A DNA stretch of 64,000 bases from Planctomycetota bacterium (GTDB taxonomy: Bacteria; Planctomycetota; Planctomycetia; Pirellulales; Pirellulaceae): NCBI GenBank assembly GCA_016872725.1, contig VGZC01000008.1:60037-124036 (forward strand), given 5' to 3'. The notes below the pieces were generated by a model. That model was given only the letters and a program-made list of their open reading frames with translations, was not told the origin of the DNA and did not search any database. Position 1 is the first letter of the stretch. Each line of letters opens with the position of its first letter. Below are positions 43,323 through 51,313 of the stretch, piece after piece. The position numbers were made by a program, and so were the translations under genes.

Positions 43323-45701
43323 TCACGCCGGACCCGATGTCACGTGGACGGCGTCCTCGGGGCATACCTGTTTGCACGTGTCGCACCGGGTGCAGATATC
43401 CAGGTCGATCCAATGGCGTTGGTACGCCGTCATCGGGATCGCGTGGACGGGACAGTGTTGCGCGCAGATCGTGCAGCCGATGCACTTGTCGTTGATCCGG
43501 TAGTCGATCAGGTCGACGCACTTGCCCGCCGGGCAGCGTCCTTTCAGATGTTCCTCGTATTCGGCCCGGAAGTACTTGAGTGTCGAGAGGACCGGATTGG
43601 GAGCCGTCTTGCCGAGTCCGCAGAGGCTGCCGGCTCCGACCATGCGCGAAAGCTGTTCGAGCGCCTCGAGGTCGCCCTTGCGGCCCTTTCCGGCGCAGAG
43701 CCGATCGAGGATATCGAGCATGCGTTTCGTTCCGACTCGGCAGTAGGTGCACTTTCCGCACGACTGGTCCTGCGTGAACCGCAGGAAATAGCGCGCGATA
43801 TCCACCATGCAATCGGCGTCATCGAGGACGACGAGTCCGCCGCTGCCCATGATCGCGCCGACCTTGGCGAGCGATTCGTAATCGATGGGCGTATCGGCGA
43901 GTTCGGCGGGGACGCATCCTCCCGAGGGACCGCCGATCTGAACGGCCTTGAAACGGCGGCCCGGCGCGACGCCCCCTCCGACGTCCTCGACGATCCGCCG
44001 GATCGACACGCCCATCGGAACCTCGATCAGTCCGCCTCGGACGATCTTGCCCGCGAGCGCGAACACTTTTGTGCCTTTGCTCGTCGCCGTACCCATTTCC
44101 GCGAACGCCGATCCGCCGTTTCGGAGGATCCACGGTATCACGGCGAACGTCTCGACGTTGTTGATGAGCGTCGGCTTTTCCCAAAGACCCGACTCGGCGG
44201 GATAGGGAGGCCGCAGGCGGGGCGTGCCTCGGCCGCCCTCGATCGAATGGATGAGCGCGGTTTCCTCGCCGCAGATGAACGCGCCGGCGCCTTCCTTGAC
44301 CTCCATCCTCAGCGCGTATCCGGTGCCCATGACCGACTTGCCGAGGATGCGGCGCTCCTCGCACTGGCGAATCGCGTCGCGGATGCGTTTGACGGCGAGC
44401 GGGTATTCGTGGCGGATGTAGAAAACGGCCTCATGCGCGCCGACGGCGCGCGCGGCGATCGCCATCCCCTCGATGATGCGGAACGGGACCGATTCGAGCA
44501 GCATGCGGTCCATGAACGCGCCCGGATCCCCCTCGTCGCCGTTGCAGATCACGTATTTCACGGTGTCCGGAGCGCCGTCCCCGAGCGCGGCGCGCACGGC
44601 GCTCCACTTGATGTGCGTCGGGAATCCCGCGCCTCCCCGGCCGCGAAGACCGCTCACGCGGACCTGCTCGATGATCTGTTCGGGATCCAGCCCGGTCAGG
44701 CACTTGTTCAGTGCCGTGAACCCGTCATGACGCCGATACTCTTCGAAATCGAGCGGGTCGATGACGTCGCAAAGCTCCATCGCGAGGTGTTTTTGCGGAC
44801 CGAGGAACGACGCGACCGACGTTTCGCGCATGTCGGTCGCGTGCCTCGCGATGACGTCCCCCGCCTCGTCCGACTGGAATCGGTCGAGCCATCGCGAGAC
44901 CGCCTCGCGCACCGGGCGCAGCAGTCCGCGAGGTCGGAAGTGCCGCAGGATGATCTCGCGCGCCGTCGGCGGATCCACCTTGGAGTACACGTGCGTCGTG
45001 CCGTCCCCCATCACGAGTTCCACGAGGGGCGTCCGATGGCAAATCCCCGTGCAACCGACTTGCTTGACGAGCCCCTTCGCGCCGATTTCGTCGAGCGTCT
45101 CGCGGAGCGCGTCGTGCACCTTCGCGCTGCCTTGCGCGAGGCAACACGATCCCAGGCCGACCCGCACTTCCGTCACGCCGTTGGGATTCCCGTTCGCCAT
45201 CGGCCGATGGATGGCCTGTCCGCTCGCACGCTCCGCCTGATCGAATTCCCTGAGCACGCGCGGCACGCCTTGCGGGCTCACGTAACCGAATGTCCCCTCG
45301 TCGATCTGGACGACGGGACCGAGCGTGCAGCATCCGAGGCAGGCGACCTGCTGCACGGTGAATTCGCCGCTCGCGTCCGTATCGACGCCCGCGCCGAGCT
45401 TCAAATGGTGTTTGAACGCGTCCTCGACAAGGCCCGCTCCCTTCACATGGCAGGCCGTACCCTGGCAGACGCTGACCATGTGCCGTCCGACGGGCCGGTG
45501 CCGGAAATGCGTGTAAAAGGTCGACACGCCGGCGATCGACGCCGGAGTGATCTCCGTCAGCTCGCAGACCTTTTCGAGCGCTTCGGCCGGAAGGAACCGG
45601 TACTCCTCCTGGATCGCCTGCAGGATGGGAATCACGGCGTCAGGGTGGAGGCCGATTTCCGAGACGATGCGGTCGACGGGCGTGAGATCGAGGTCGGGCA
45701 T
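43323..45701 (-). CDS. NuoE-NuoF fusion with C-terminal ferredoxin domain (NADH-oxidising subunit)
   Basis: 792 residues. Residues 1-150 are NuoE/HndA-like with a 2Fe-2S site (Cys79, Cys84, Cys121, Cys124). Residues 178-245 are a second thioredoxin-like 2Fe-2S domain (Cys186/187, Cys217, Cys221). Residues 300-715 are NuoF/HndC-like: FMN loop GLRGRGGAGFP (351-361), NADH loop NGDEGDPGAF (387-396) and a 4Fe-4S site (Cys648, 651, 654, 694). The end has two 4Fe-4S ferredoxin motifs (Cys740-750 and Cys770-780). The domain set is that of NADH- or NADP-reducing hydrogenases, but NuoE is fused and no hydrogenase is encoded. The ATG at 45701 lies 1 nt after the upstream stop. Confidence 0.94.
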   Translation of the reverse strand: MPDLDLTPVDRIVSEIGLHPDAVIPILQAIQEEYRFLPAEALEKVCELTEITPASIAGVSTFYTHFRHRPVGRHMVSVCQGTACHVKGAGLVEDAFKHHLKLGAGVDTDASGEFTVQQVACLGCCTLGPVVQIDEGTFGYVSPQGVPRVLREFDQAERASGQAIHRPMANGNPNGVTEVRVGLGSCCLAQGSAKVHDALRETLDEIGAKGLVKQVGCTGICHRTPLVELVMGDGTTHVYSKVDPPTAREIILRHFRPRGLLRPVREAVSRWLDRFQSDEAGDVIARHATDMRETSVASFLGPQKHLAMELCDVIDPLDFEEYRRHDGFTALNKCLTGLDPEQIIEQVRVSGLRGRGGAGFPTHIKWSAVRAALGDGAPDTVKYVICNGDEGDPGAFMDRMLLESVPFRIIEGMAIAARAVGAHEAVFYIRHEYPLAVKRIRDAIRQCEERRILGKSVMGTGYALRMEVKEGAGAFICGEETALIHSIEGGRGTPRLRPPYPAESGLWEKPTLINNVETFAVIPWILRNGGSAFAEMGTATSKGTKVFALAGKIVRGGLIEVPMGVSIRRIVEDVGGGVAPGRRFKAVQIGGPSGGCVPAELADTPIDYESLAKVGAIMGSGGLVVLDDADCMVDIARYFLRFTQDQSCGKCTYCRVGTKRMLDILDRLCAGKGRKGDLEALEQLSRMVGAGSLCGLGKTAPNPVLSTLKYFRAEYEEHLKGRCPAGKCVDLIDYRINDKCIGCTICAQHCPVHAIPMTAYQRHWIDLDICTRCDTCKQVCPEDAVHVTSGPA

Positions 45702-45702
45702 G

Positions 45703-47517
45703 CTAAGGGCCACCGATGCGGAACAAGTGGGTTTCACCGCGGATGAAAATCGTGCCGTCCTGGAACGCCGGGCTCGTCACGCAGGCCTCGCCCAGATCGG
45801 CCTCGCCGACTCGCTCGCATGCCTCGGGAGTCGGTCGAACGATCCATGCCTTGCCGCTCTTGGCGAACAGATAGACCGTGTCACCCACGAGACTCGGCGA
45901 CGATGTGAAATCCTCCTCGAAATCCTCTTCCCACTTCGGATCGCCGCCCTTCGCCTTATCATAACAGGTGAGCGTTCCGAACGACGCGAGGACGAGGAGC
46001 AGCCGGTCGGTGGCGAGCGGGCTGCACGCGTCGGGAAGACCCTCGGTCGCTTCCCACGCGACGTGGCTTTCGGTCACGTCGCCCGTTCCGTCGACGCGAA
46101 TGGCGGCGAGCTTGGCGTTCTCGTTCACCGCGAACGCCAGCCCGTCCGAGTAGACCGGGCTCGGACCGATCTCCGCGCCGCGCAGGCAGTTCGCCCGCCA
46201 AAGCTCCTCGCCGGTCTTCGCCGCGTATCCGATCACCCACGGTTCGCCGCTCGTGAGCACTTGGAATCGACCCGCGTGTTCGATCACGGCGGGCGACGAC
46301 CAGGATGACGCCATCTTCCGAACGGCCTGCCATACGACGCGCCCGGTCGCTCCGTCGAACGCCATGACCTTGGAAAGCGCGTCGTTGGGTTTCCCGTGAT
46401 CGACCTGCGCGACGACCCACTCGTTGAACGTATCGAGCGACGCCGCGTGGCCGTAGGTGTTCTTGAGCGGCCCGAGCGCCGTATGCCAGAGTTGGTTTCC
46501 GTCCTGGTCGAACCCAGCGATATCGCCCGACGCGAACATCGAATAAACGAATCGGCCGTCGGTCGCCATCGTCGGCGCCGCATGGCCCGTATCCGCGCTG
46601 ACCTTGGTCGGTTCGGTCGATGCCGATCCGCCGGCGACTTCCTTTTCCCAGACGATGCGTCCGTCGGCCGCATCGAAGCAATAGACGACGCGGCGTTCGG
46701 CCGTCGCGCCGGTCAGGAAGACTCGATCCTTCCATACGATGGGTGAGCTGACGCCGGGTAGGGGCACGGCCGTCTTCCAAACGATGCCTTCACCCGCCGC
46801 GCCGTTCCATTGCGTGGGGACGTTGGCGTGGGACGAAACGCCCGCGCCGCCCGGGCCGCGGAACCGCGGCCAACTCCGCAAGTACTCCTCGCGCGAAGGC
46901 AAAGCCCGTACCCCGGCGTTCTTGGAGCCCGCGTTCGGCGCGATCGGCTCGCCTCCCGCGCCGTCGCGGGCCGGCGCCCCGTGTCCGTCCCGCTCCGCGT
47001 CCGGTGCGCTGCGCAGCGCGGCGAGCGCATCGAGCGATTCCGGCAATCGCGACGGCCGCGCGGCCCACATGGCCCAGATCGTCACGACGAGCGCGACGCC
47101 CACCACGGCGACCGCGGGCGGTCCCGCCAAGCTCAGTCGTTCATCCGAGTCGGGTCCGATCCCCTTGAGCTCGGGCCTCGGAATGATCCGATGGCGCGCG
47201 GCCATCGCCTTGCCCGTGACCAACATGACGATGATCCCGGTCAGCAACATGCCGACCCCCGTCCTCGTGAACCGCTGTTCCCGGAAATACTCTTCGCGCA
47301 ACGTGAAATCGAGTTGCCGGATCGACTCCTTCACCGATTCGTTCGTCGGGTCCTTGAGGAACTCCTCCTTGACCGCGAGGAACTCGGGAGAGTCGAGCGG
47401 GATCTTGGTGAGCCGCCGCGTCGCGTCGCCGACGAGCAGTCCGCAGACGACGAGCGAATAGACACCCGCCACGATCGACGTCGGCAAGAGCGAACGCGAA
47501 TTGGTGAGCCAGGTCAT
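45703..47517 (-). CDS. Membrane-anchored PQQ-like beta-propeller protein in the redox operon
   Basis: 604 residues. Three hydrophobic segments lie in the first 170 residues (about 12-30, 88-106 and 135-155). A linker is followed by an outward-facing propeller starting WPRFRGPGGAGVSS, with blades such as VYCFDAADGRIVWEK and MAFDGATGRVVWQAV. No cofactor site can be proven. The ATG at 47517 overlaps the stop of the NapH-like gene (ATGA), and the open frame upstream of it is noise. The stop is separated by one nucleotide from the NuoEF start. Its position between membrane ferredoxin and NADH-oxidising genes suggests it belongs to the same complex or senses its substrate. Confidence 0.88.
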   Translation of the reverse strand: MTWLTNSRSLLPTSIVAGVYSLVVCGLLVGDATRRLTKIPLDSPEFLAVKEEFLKDPTNESVKESIRQLDFTLREEYFREQRFTRTGVGMLLTGIIVMLVTGKAMAARHRIIPRPELKGIGPDSDERLSLAGPPAVAVVGVALVVTIWAMWAARPSRLPESLDALAALRSAPDAERDGHGAPARDGAGGEPIAPNAGSKNAGVRALPSREEYLRSWPRFRGPGGAGVSSHANVPTQWNGAAGEGIVWKTAVPLPGVSSPIVWKDRVFLTGATAERRVVYCFDAADGRIVWEKEVAGGSASTEPTKVSADTGHAAPTMATDGRFVYSMFASGDIAGFDQDGNQLWHTALGPLKNTYGHAASLDTFNEWVVAQVDHGKPNDALSKVMAFDGATGRVVWQAVRKMASSWSSPAVIEHAGRFQVLTSGEPWVIGYAAKTGEELWRANCLRGAEIGPSPVYSDGLAFAVNENAKLAAIRVDGTGDVTESHVAWEATEGLPDACSPLATDRLLLVLASFGTLTCYDKAKGGDPKWEEDFEEDFTSSPSLVGDTVYLFAKSGKAWIVRPTPEACERVGEADLGEACVTSPAFQDGTIFIRGETHLFRIGGP

Positions 47518-48971
47518 ACGGCGGCGTCCTCGGGAGCGCGGGCGACGGCGGATGACGCTCCGGGCTTCGCGCCATCGATCGCCTCCGAGACATCCTGGAT
47601 GAGACCCAACCGGACTTTCTCGACCGGGCAATACCAATAACACCGGCCGCAGGAAACGCAGCCCGACCGCTCGGCCTGATAGTCGTCCCGCTTGCGCCGG
47701 ATCGACAGGTGGACGAGCTTGACCGCGATCACGAATCCGGTCCAAGCGCCGAGCCATCCGCCGAGCGTGCGGTATTTCTCGCGCCATGCGATGCCCGACG
47801 CGTACAGATCTTCCTTCGACCGCCCGCTGTTGCGGAACGCGTCGCTCGCGTCGGTCGATTTTTCGGCGAGCCCCGATTCCTCGATCCGTACCTGTTCGGC
47901 GAGCCGCACTTCGGGATGCCATTGCGAGAGGGGTGCGGCGAGGACCGTCGCCATCCAGGTGAATCCCACGATCACCAGAGGCGCCGCGACCACGCTCACC
48001 GCGAGCTGTTGGCGTCCCCGAGCGCGGCTTTGCGCGGAGGGAGTCACGGTCGGCGGATGGATCGCGCCGTAGGGGCATACGTTCTCGCAGAGCCGGCAAT
48101 TGACGCACGCGCCCGGCGGGATGCTCAGCCGCCATCTCGAAAACGTCGAGAGCACGCGCAGGATAGCGCCGTAGGGGCAAAGATAGCGGCAATAGGGCCG
48201 TCCGATCACGAATGCGATCAACAGGACGCTCGCGCTGTAGATCAGCATGTTCGTGTTGCCGGCCCTCCGGAAAAACGCGATGAACGGATCGAATCGGCAA
48301 ATGACAAACGCGGTTCCCGTCGCCGCGAAGATCACCGACGCGCCCAGATAGACGTACGCGATGAGTCCGAGCGAATGGTCGAGCCACCGGGGCACGGTCG
48401 CCGTCCGGATGGCGACGAGTTCCTGGACGGCGCCCAAGGGACAGACCGCCGCGCAGAAGGTCCGGCCGAAGAAAAGTGTGAAGACCAACGGCGGCAGAAA
48501 GAAGGCGATTGTCGCGATCGGCACCACGTAGGTCGAATCGAAGATCCCCAGCGCCACGTTCTGCGTCGCGCCGATCGGACAAACGCACCCCTCGCGGTAG
48601 AATCCGAACCAAACGAGCGACGCCACCGTGAGCGCGAGCAGGTGCTTTCGGGACCGGATCACCAGCGTGAAGTAGGAAGCGAGCCCCAGCGCGCCGAGCA
48701 AAATCGCGACGTCCAGGACCATCGGAACCTCGCTCCCGACATCCGGAACCGTCGAGGTCGGGATCGCATGGTCCGAGAATTTCGGAGTCGGAATCAGTTC
48801 GCCCCGCGCGCCGAGCGCGCCGGCCGGGATAAACAGGACGCCGATCACGCACGCGCGGACGAACGGAGGGACCCGACGTACCGTGTGAGGCGGAAACGCG
48901 GATCCGCGCGAGCCGGGCGACGACGCGCGCCTCTCCGACGCAACGGGCAATGCGCGGGGCGGATCATGCAT
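47514..48971 (-). CDS. NapH/NosR-like membrane ferredoxin
   Basis: 485 residues with about six membrane helices and cysteine motifs at their ends: CVCPIG, CAAVCPLG and CRYLCPYG (NapH/NosR type CxxxCP). Two 4Fe-4S motifs follow, CVNCRLCENVCPYGAI and, near the C-terminus, CVSCGRCYWYCPVEK. Relatives carry electrons between the quinol pool and periplasmic or cytoplasmic iron-sulfur proteins. The 4-bp overlap with the propeller gene and the 8-bp overlap with the polyferredoxin gene indicate one operon. The first 25 residues are Arg/Pro-rich and might not be translated if a later start is used. Confidence 0.9.
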   Translation of the reverse strand: MHDPPRALPVASERRASSPGSRGSAFPPHTVRRVPPFVRACVIGVLFIPAGALGARGELIPTPKFSDHAIPTSTVPDVGSEVPMVLDVAILLGALGLASYFTLVIRSRKHLLALTVASLVWFGFYREGCVCPIGATQNVALGIFDSTYVVPIATIAFFLPPLVFTLFFGRTFCAAVCPLGAVQELVAIRTATVPRWLDHSLGLIAYVYLGASVIFAATGTAFVICRFDPFIAFFRRAGNTNMLIYSASVLLIAFVIGRPYCRYLCPYGAILRVLSTFSRWRLSIPPGACVNCRLCENVCPYGAIHPPTVTPSAQSRARGRQQLAVSVVAAPLVIVGFTWMATVLAAPLSQWHPEVRLAEQVRIEESGLAEKSTDASDAFRNSGRSKEDLYASGIAWREKYRTLGGWLGAWTGFVIAVKLVHLSIRRKRDDYQAERSGCVSCGRCYWYCPVEKVRLGLIQDVSEAIDGAKPGASSAVARAPEDAAV

Positions 48972-49623
48972 CGGTGTTCACTCGCTCGATCAAACGCCTC
49001 GCGTCGCCCGTATCGTCCTCACCACTCTCCGATTTCCGCCGGATCAGCGCGACGGCCGCTCGTTTCAATTTGTACGGGCGGGCCGACGGCAGACGCACGA
49101 ACGCCTGCGTCGGGCAGGCCACCGCGATCGCGCACTCGTTGCAGTTCACGCACCGATCGTGCATCACCTGCAGGTAGAGCGAACCGTTCATCAAGGCGCA
49201 GCCCTTCACGCACTTGCCGCACCCAATGCACGCCTCGACGTGGATCGTGTACTCATAGAAATTCTGCCCCGCCTTCCCCTCGACAAACGTCCGGATCAGC
49301 GCGTCGGTCGGGCAAAGCTGATTCTCGGCCGCCGTATCGAGCTTCTTGTAACGCGGATCGAAATACCCCGTGCAGATGTCGCAGTACCCGCACATGTCGA
49401 AACACTGGACGCACTTCACGGCCGACTCGTCGAGCACGCAATACGTCGCGCAGTTCCCGCATCCGATGCACTCGTCCGGATCGATTTGCCACCGCGACTC
49501 GGCGGCGTAACCCCGGCGCCCGGCGAGAAATCCGCCAAGCGACCCGGCGGCGACCACCCCCGCCACCCGAATCCCGTCCGCGAGGAACCGTCGTCGATCA
49601 CCGGTCGGTTGCGTGTCGGTCAT
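48964..49623 (-). CDS. Tat-exported 4Fe-4S polyferredoxin
   Basis: 219 residues. A twin-arginine signal (RRRFLADGIRVAG, about 10-22, then a hydrophobic stretch) predicts export of the folded protein. At least four cysteine clusters follow: CIGCGNCATYC, the dense CVQCFDMCGYCDIC, CIGCGKCVKGC and CVNCNECAIAVACP. This resembles NapG/DmsB-type electron carriers that sit outside the membrane beside NapH-like proteins. It probably exchanges electrons with the NapH-like subunit. It overlaps the small Cys-rich gene upstream by 4 bp and the NapH-like gene downstream by 8 bp. Confidence 0.92.
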   Translation of the reverse strand: MTDTQPTGDRRRFLADGIRVAGVVAAGSLGGFLAGRRGYAAESRWQIDPDECIGCGNCATYCVLDESAVKCVQCFDMCGYCDICTGYFDPRYKKLDTAAENQLCPTDALIRTFVEGKAGQNFYEYTIHVEACIGCGKCVKGCALMNGSLYLQVMHDRCVNCNECAIAVACPTQAFVRLPSARPYKLKRAAVALIRRKSESGEDDTGDARRLIERVNTDA

Positions 49624-49967
49624 CGTTGGACCTCGTCGGTGCGCCGCCCCGCGCGTGCCGCGGCGGCCTTGGGCAGATCACAACCTTTCCACCAACCGCA
49701 CGCCTCGCACGGCGATCGGGGCGCGGCGCACCCCGCCGATGCCGCCCGCGATCCAAGCACGGCTCCGAGCGCGGCGAGCGCGCCGAGCCAAACGAGGCGT
49801 CCCGCGTCGATGAGCCACGCGCGCCGGTGGCGTTGCCCCCCTGGGCCTCCGATGGCCGCCTCGCCCGCGTTCGCCGCCGATCGCGAAACGCCGTCCCGAC
49901 GCGCGCGCTCCGATCCGATCGGGCCGCCGTCTTCGATCGCGGGCCGTCCTTCGAGGCCGTCTTGCAT
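49620..49967 (-). CDS. Small Cys-rich single-pass membrane protein heading the redox operon
   Basis: 115 residues; no family recognised. After a hydrophilic N-terminal half comes one membrane helix (about 68-88, LVWLGALAALGAVLG). A short cysteine-rich segment with four Cys in CAAPRSPCEACGWWKGC follows, probably on one face of the membrane, with potential for an iron-sulfur or metal site. The ATG at 49967 is chosen because GGGAGGGG lies 4 nt upstream. Its stop overlaps the start of the polyferredoxin gene (ATGA), so it belongs to the same transcript. A role as a small subunit is inference. Confidence 0.6.
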   Translation of the reverse strand: MQDGLEGRPAIEDGGPIGSERARRDGVSRSAANAGEAAIGGPGGQRHRRAWLIDAGRLVWLGALAALGAVLGSRAASAGCAAPRSPCEACGWWKGCDLPKAAAARAGRRTDEVQR

Positions 49968-50213
49968 CGGACCCCTCCCGTCCGCGCCGCACCCGGTCCC
50001 GGGCCTCGGCGGACAATAATCGACATGTCTATCCAGAATACGCATTGCGAGCCGCGAAGCCAATGGTCCTGGTCTTGGTTTGGGTCTTGGTTTTGGGTCT
50101 TGGTTTTGGGTCTTGGTTTTGGGTCTTGGTTTGTGTTCGGGTTCGGGTTTGGGTTCGGGTTTTGGTTAGGGTTTTGGTTCGGGTTTTGGTTAGGGTTTTG
50201 GTTCGGGTTTTGG
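49968..50213. other. Intergenic region dominated by a G/T-rich repeat
   Basis: 246 bp between the small Cys-rich gene and the NHL gene. Most of it is the GGTTTTGGG-type array. The remaining 97 bp next to the redox operon may hold its promoter, but I see no clear box. Confidence 0.5.
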
Positions 50214-50243
50214 TTAGGGTTCTGGTCTTGGTTTTGGTTTTGG
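50065..50243. repeat. G/T-rich low-complexity tandem array
   Basis: A run of about 180 bp made of two related parts. The first is about four copies of a 13-bp unit GGTTTTGGGTCTT. The second is alternating 12-bp units GGTTAGGGTTTT and GGTTCGGGTTTT forming a 24-bp super-repeat. G runs recur every 5-7 nt on the plus strand, so G-quadruplex formation is plausible. The 3' end of the NHL gene extends about 30 bp into it and takes its TAA stop from a GGTTA unit. Confidence 0.9.
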
Positions 50244-51299
50244 ATCGGGGGCCTCGGCGATCGGCTCGAAGAACCGCACGCGCCGGGATCGAGGGTCGAG
50301 CACGAGCACGCGGCCGGCACGGTCGGTCGCCACATCGAAGACCTGGCCGCCCGAGTCGGCTCGCGGATCGCCGACTTCGCTTTCCGCAATCCCCAGTTGC
50401 TCGGGTCCGGCGACGACGCATTCCAGTCGCCCCGAGGCGTCGTGGATTTTGACGCGGGGGATTCCTTTTTCCGATGTGACGAACCGTCCGTCGGCGGTCA
50501 TCGCGAATTGGCTTGGATTGCAGCAGCCGAAGAACCGGTCGATATCCGAGCCCGCCTCGCCCCAGAACGACTGGAGCTGGCCATCGAACGCGAACGTCTC
50601 GATGCGCAGTTTTCCTGGGTTGGCCACGTGCAACAATTCGCCGCCGTCGGTCGGTTCGACCGCGATATCGAAGAACGGGCTCGGAACGACGAAGCCCGGC
50701 ATGTCGCGTTCGGGGTCGGGCTCGCCGATCGTCCCCAGCCGTTTGCCTTCGAAATCGAACCGATGAACGACGCGGTTGGCCGCGTCGGCGACGAACAGAT
50801 CGCGCGCCGCGACGGCGATCGACGTCAGGTGGGCGTTCGGACCGGGCGTATTCCATGCGCCGAGCGATTCGCCGCCGGGGCTGAACGCCTCGACCCGGTC
50901 GCCGACTCCGACGAAAATCCGCCCGGTCGCTTCATGGCCCGGGCCCGCGACCGCGAGGCACGTCGGTTCGCCATCGAGGGGAATCGTGGCGGTGGTTCCT
51001 TCGACGGGCCACGCGATGAAGATCGCGCGGTCTCCGGCGACATGGATGCGGTCGCCCGGCCCGACGGCCATCGCGCGGACCGCGTCCAACGGCACGGCCA
51101 TTCCGCGCGTCTCGCGGTAGCGGATCCAGGCCGGGTCGACGCGGATGAGCGACTTGAGGTCGAGCGAGAAGACGGGCGCGAGCCCGCTCCCCTTGTGGCC
51201 GAACGGGTCGTTCCGCGCGAGGGCGAACGCGGCCGCGCCGACGGCGAGGGCCACGACAACGAGCACCGCACGGTTTTGCGTTTCCCGGGAAATCCGCAT
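50214..51299 (-). CDS. Secreted NHL-repeat protein
   Basis: 361 residues. The N-terminus has one hydrophobic segment (about 11-28), a signal or anchor. The rest is a six-bladed propeller of NHL type with repeats such as RIFVGVGDRVEAFSPGGE, DLFVADAANRVVHRFDFEG and FVTSEKGIPRVKIHDASG. Pairs of Cys occur in DRFFGCCNP and ECVVAG. The last ten residues, DPKPKPRPEP, come from the G/T-rich repeat, and the stop is in it. The ATG at 51299 is 14 nt after the stop of the upstream propeller gene. Similar proteins act as protein-interaction or ligand-sensing scaffolds; here the proximity to the redox operon is the only hint. Confidence 0.85.
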   Translation of the reverse strand: MRISRETQNRAVLVVVALAVGAAAFALARNDPFGHKGSGLAPVFSLDLKSLIRVDPAWIRYRETRGMAVPLDAVRAMAVGPGDRIHVAGDRAIFIAWPVEGTTATIPLDGEPTCLAVAGPGHEATGRIFVGVGDRVEAFSPGGESLGAWNTPGPNAHLTSIAVAARDLFVADAANRVVHRFDFEGKRLGTIGEPDPERDMPGFVVPSPFFDIAVEPTDGGELLHVANPGKLRIETFAFDGQLQSFWGEAGSDIDRFFGCCNPSQFAMTADGRFVTSEKGIPRVKIHDASGRLECVVAGPEQLGIAESEVGDPRADSGGQVFDVATDRAGRVLVLDPRSRRVRFFEPIAEAPDPKPKPRPEP

Positions 51300-51313
51300 G
51301 GCACGTCTCCACG

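Noticed and set aside
47518..48852. Longer N-terminus for the propeller protein at 45703
   Set aside because: The extension is an Arg/Asp-rich shadow of the NapH-like gene; the ATG at 47517 with ATGA overlap gives a sensible membrane N-terminus.
50065..50243. Chromosome end (telomere)
   Set aside because: The array lies between two genes that continue on both sides; only the unit sequence is telomere-like.
49598..50389. Repeat proteins of NPNQ or KTRT type from the G/T array
   Set aside because: The array lacks stops in two frames by composition only; no ribosome site or signal is associated with these frames.
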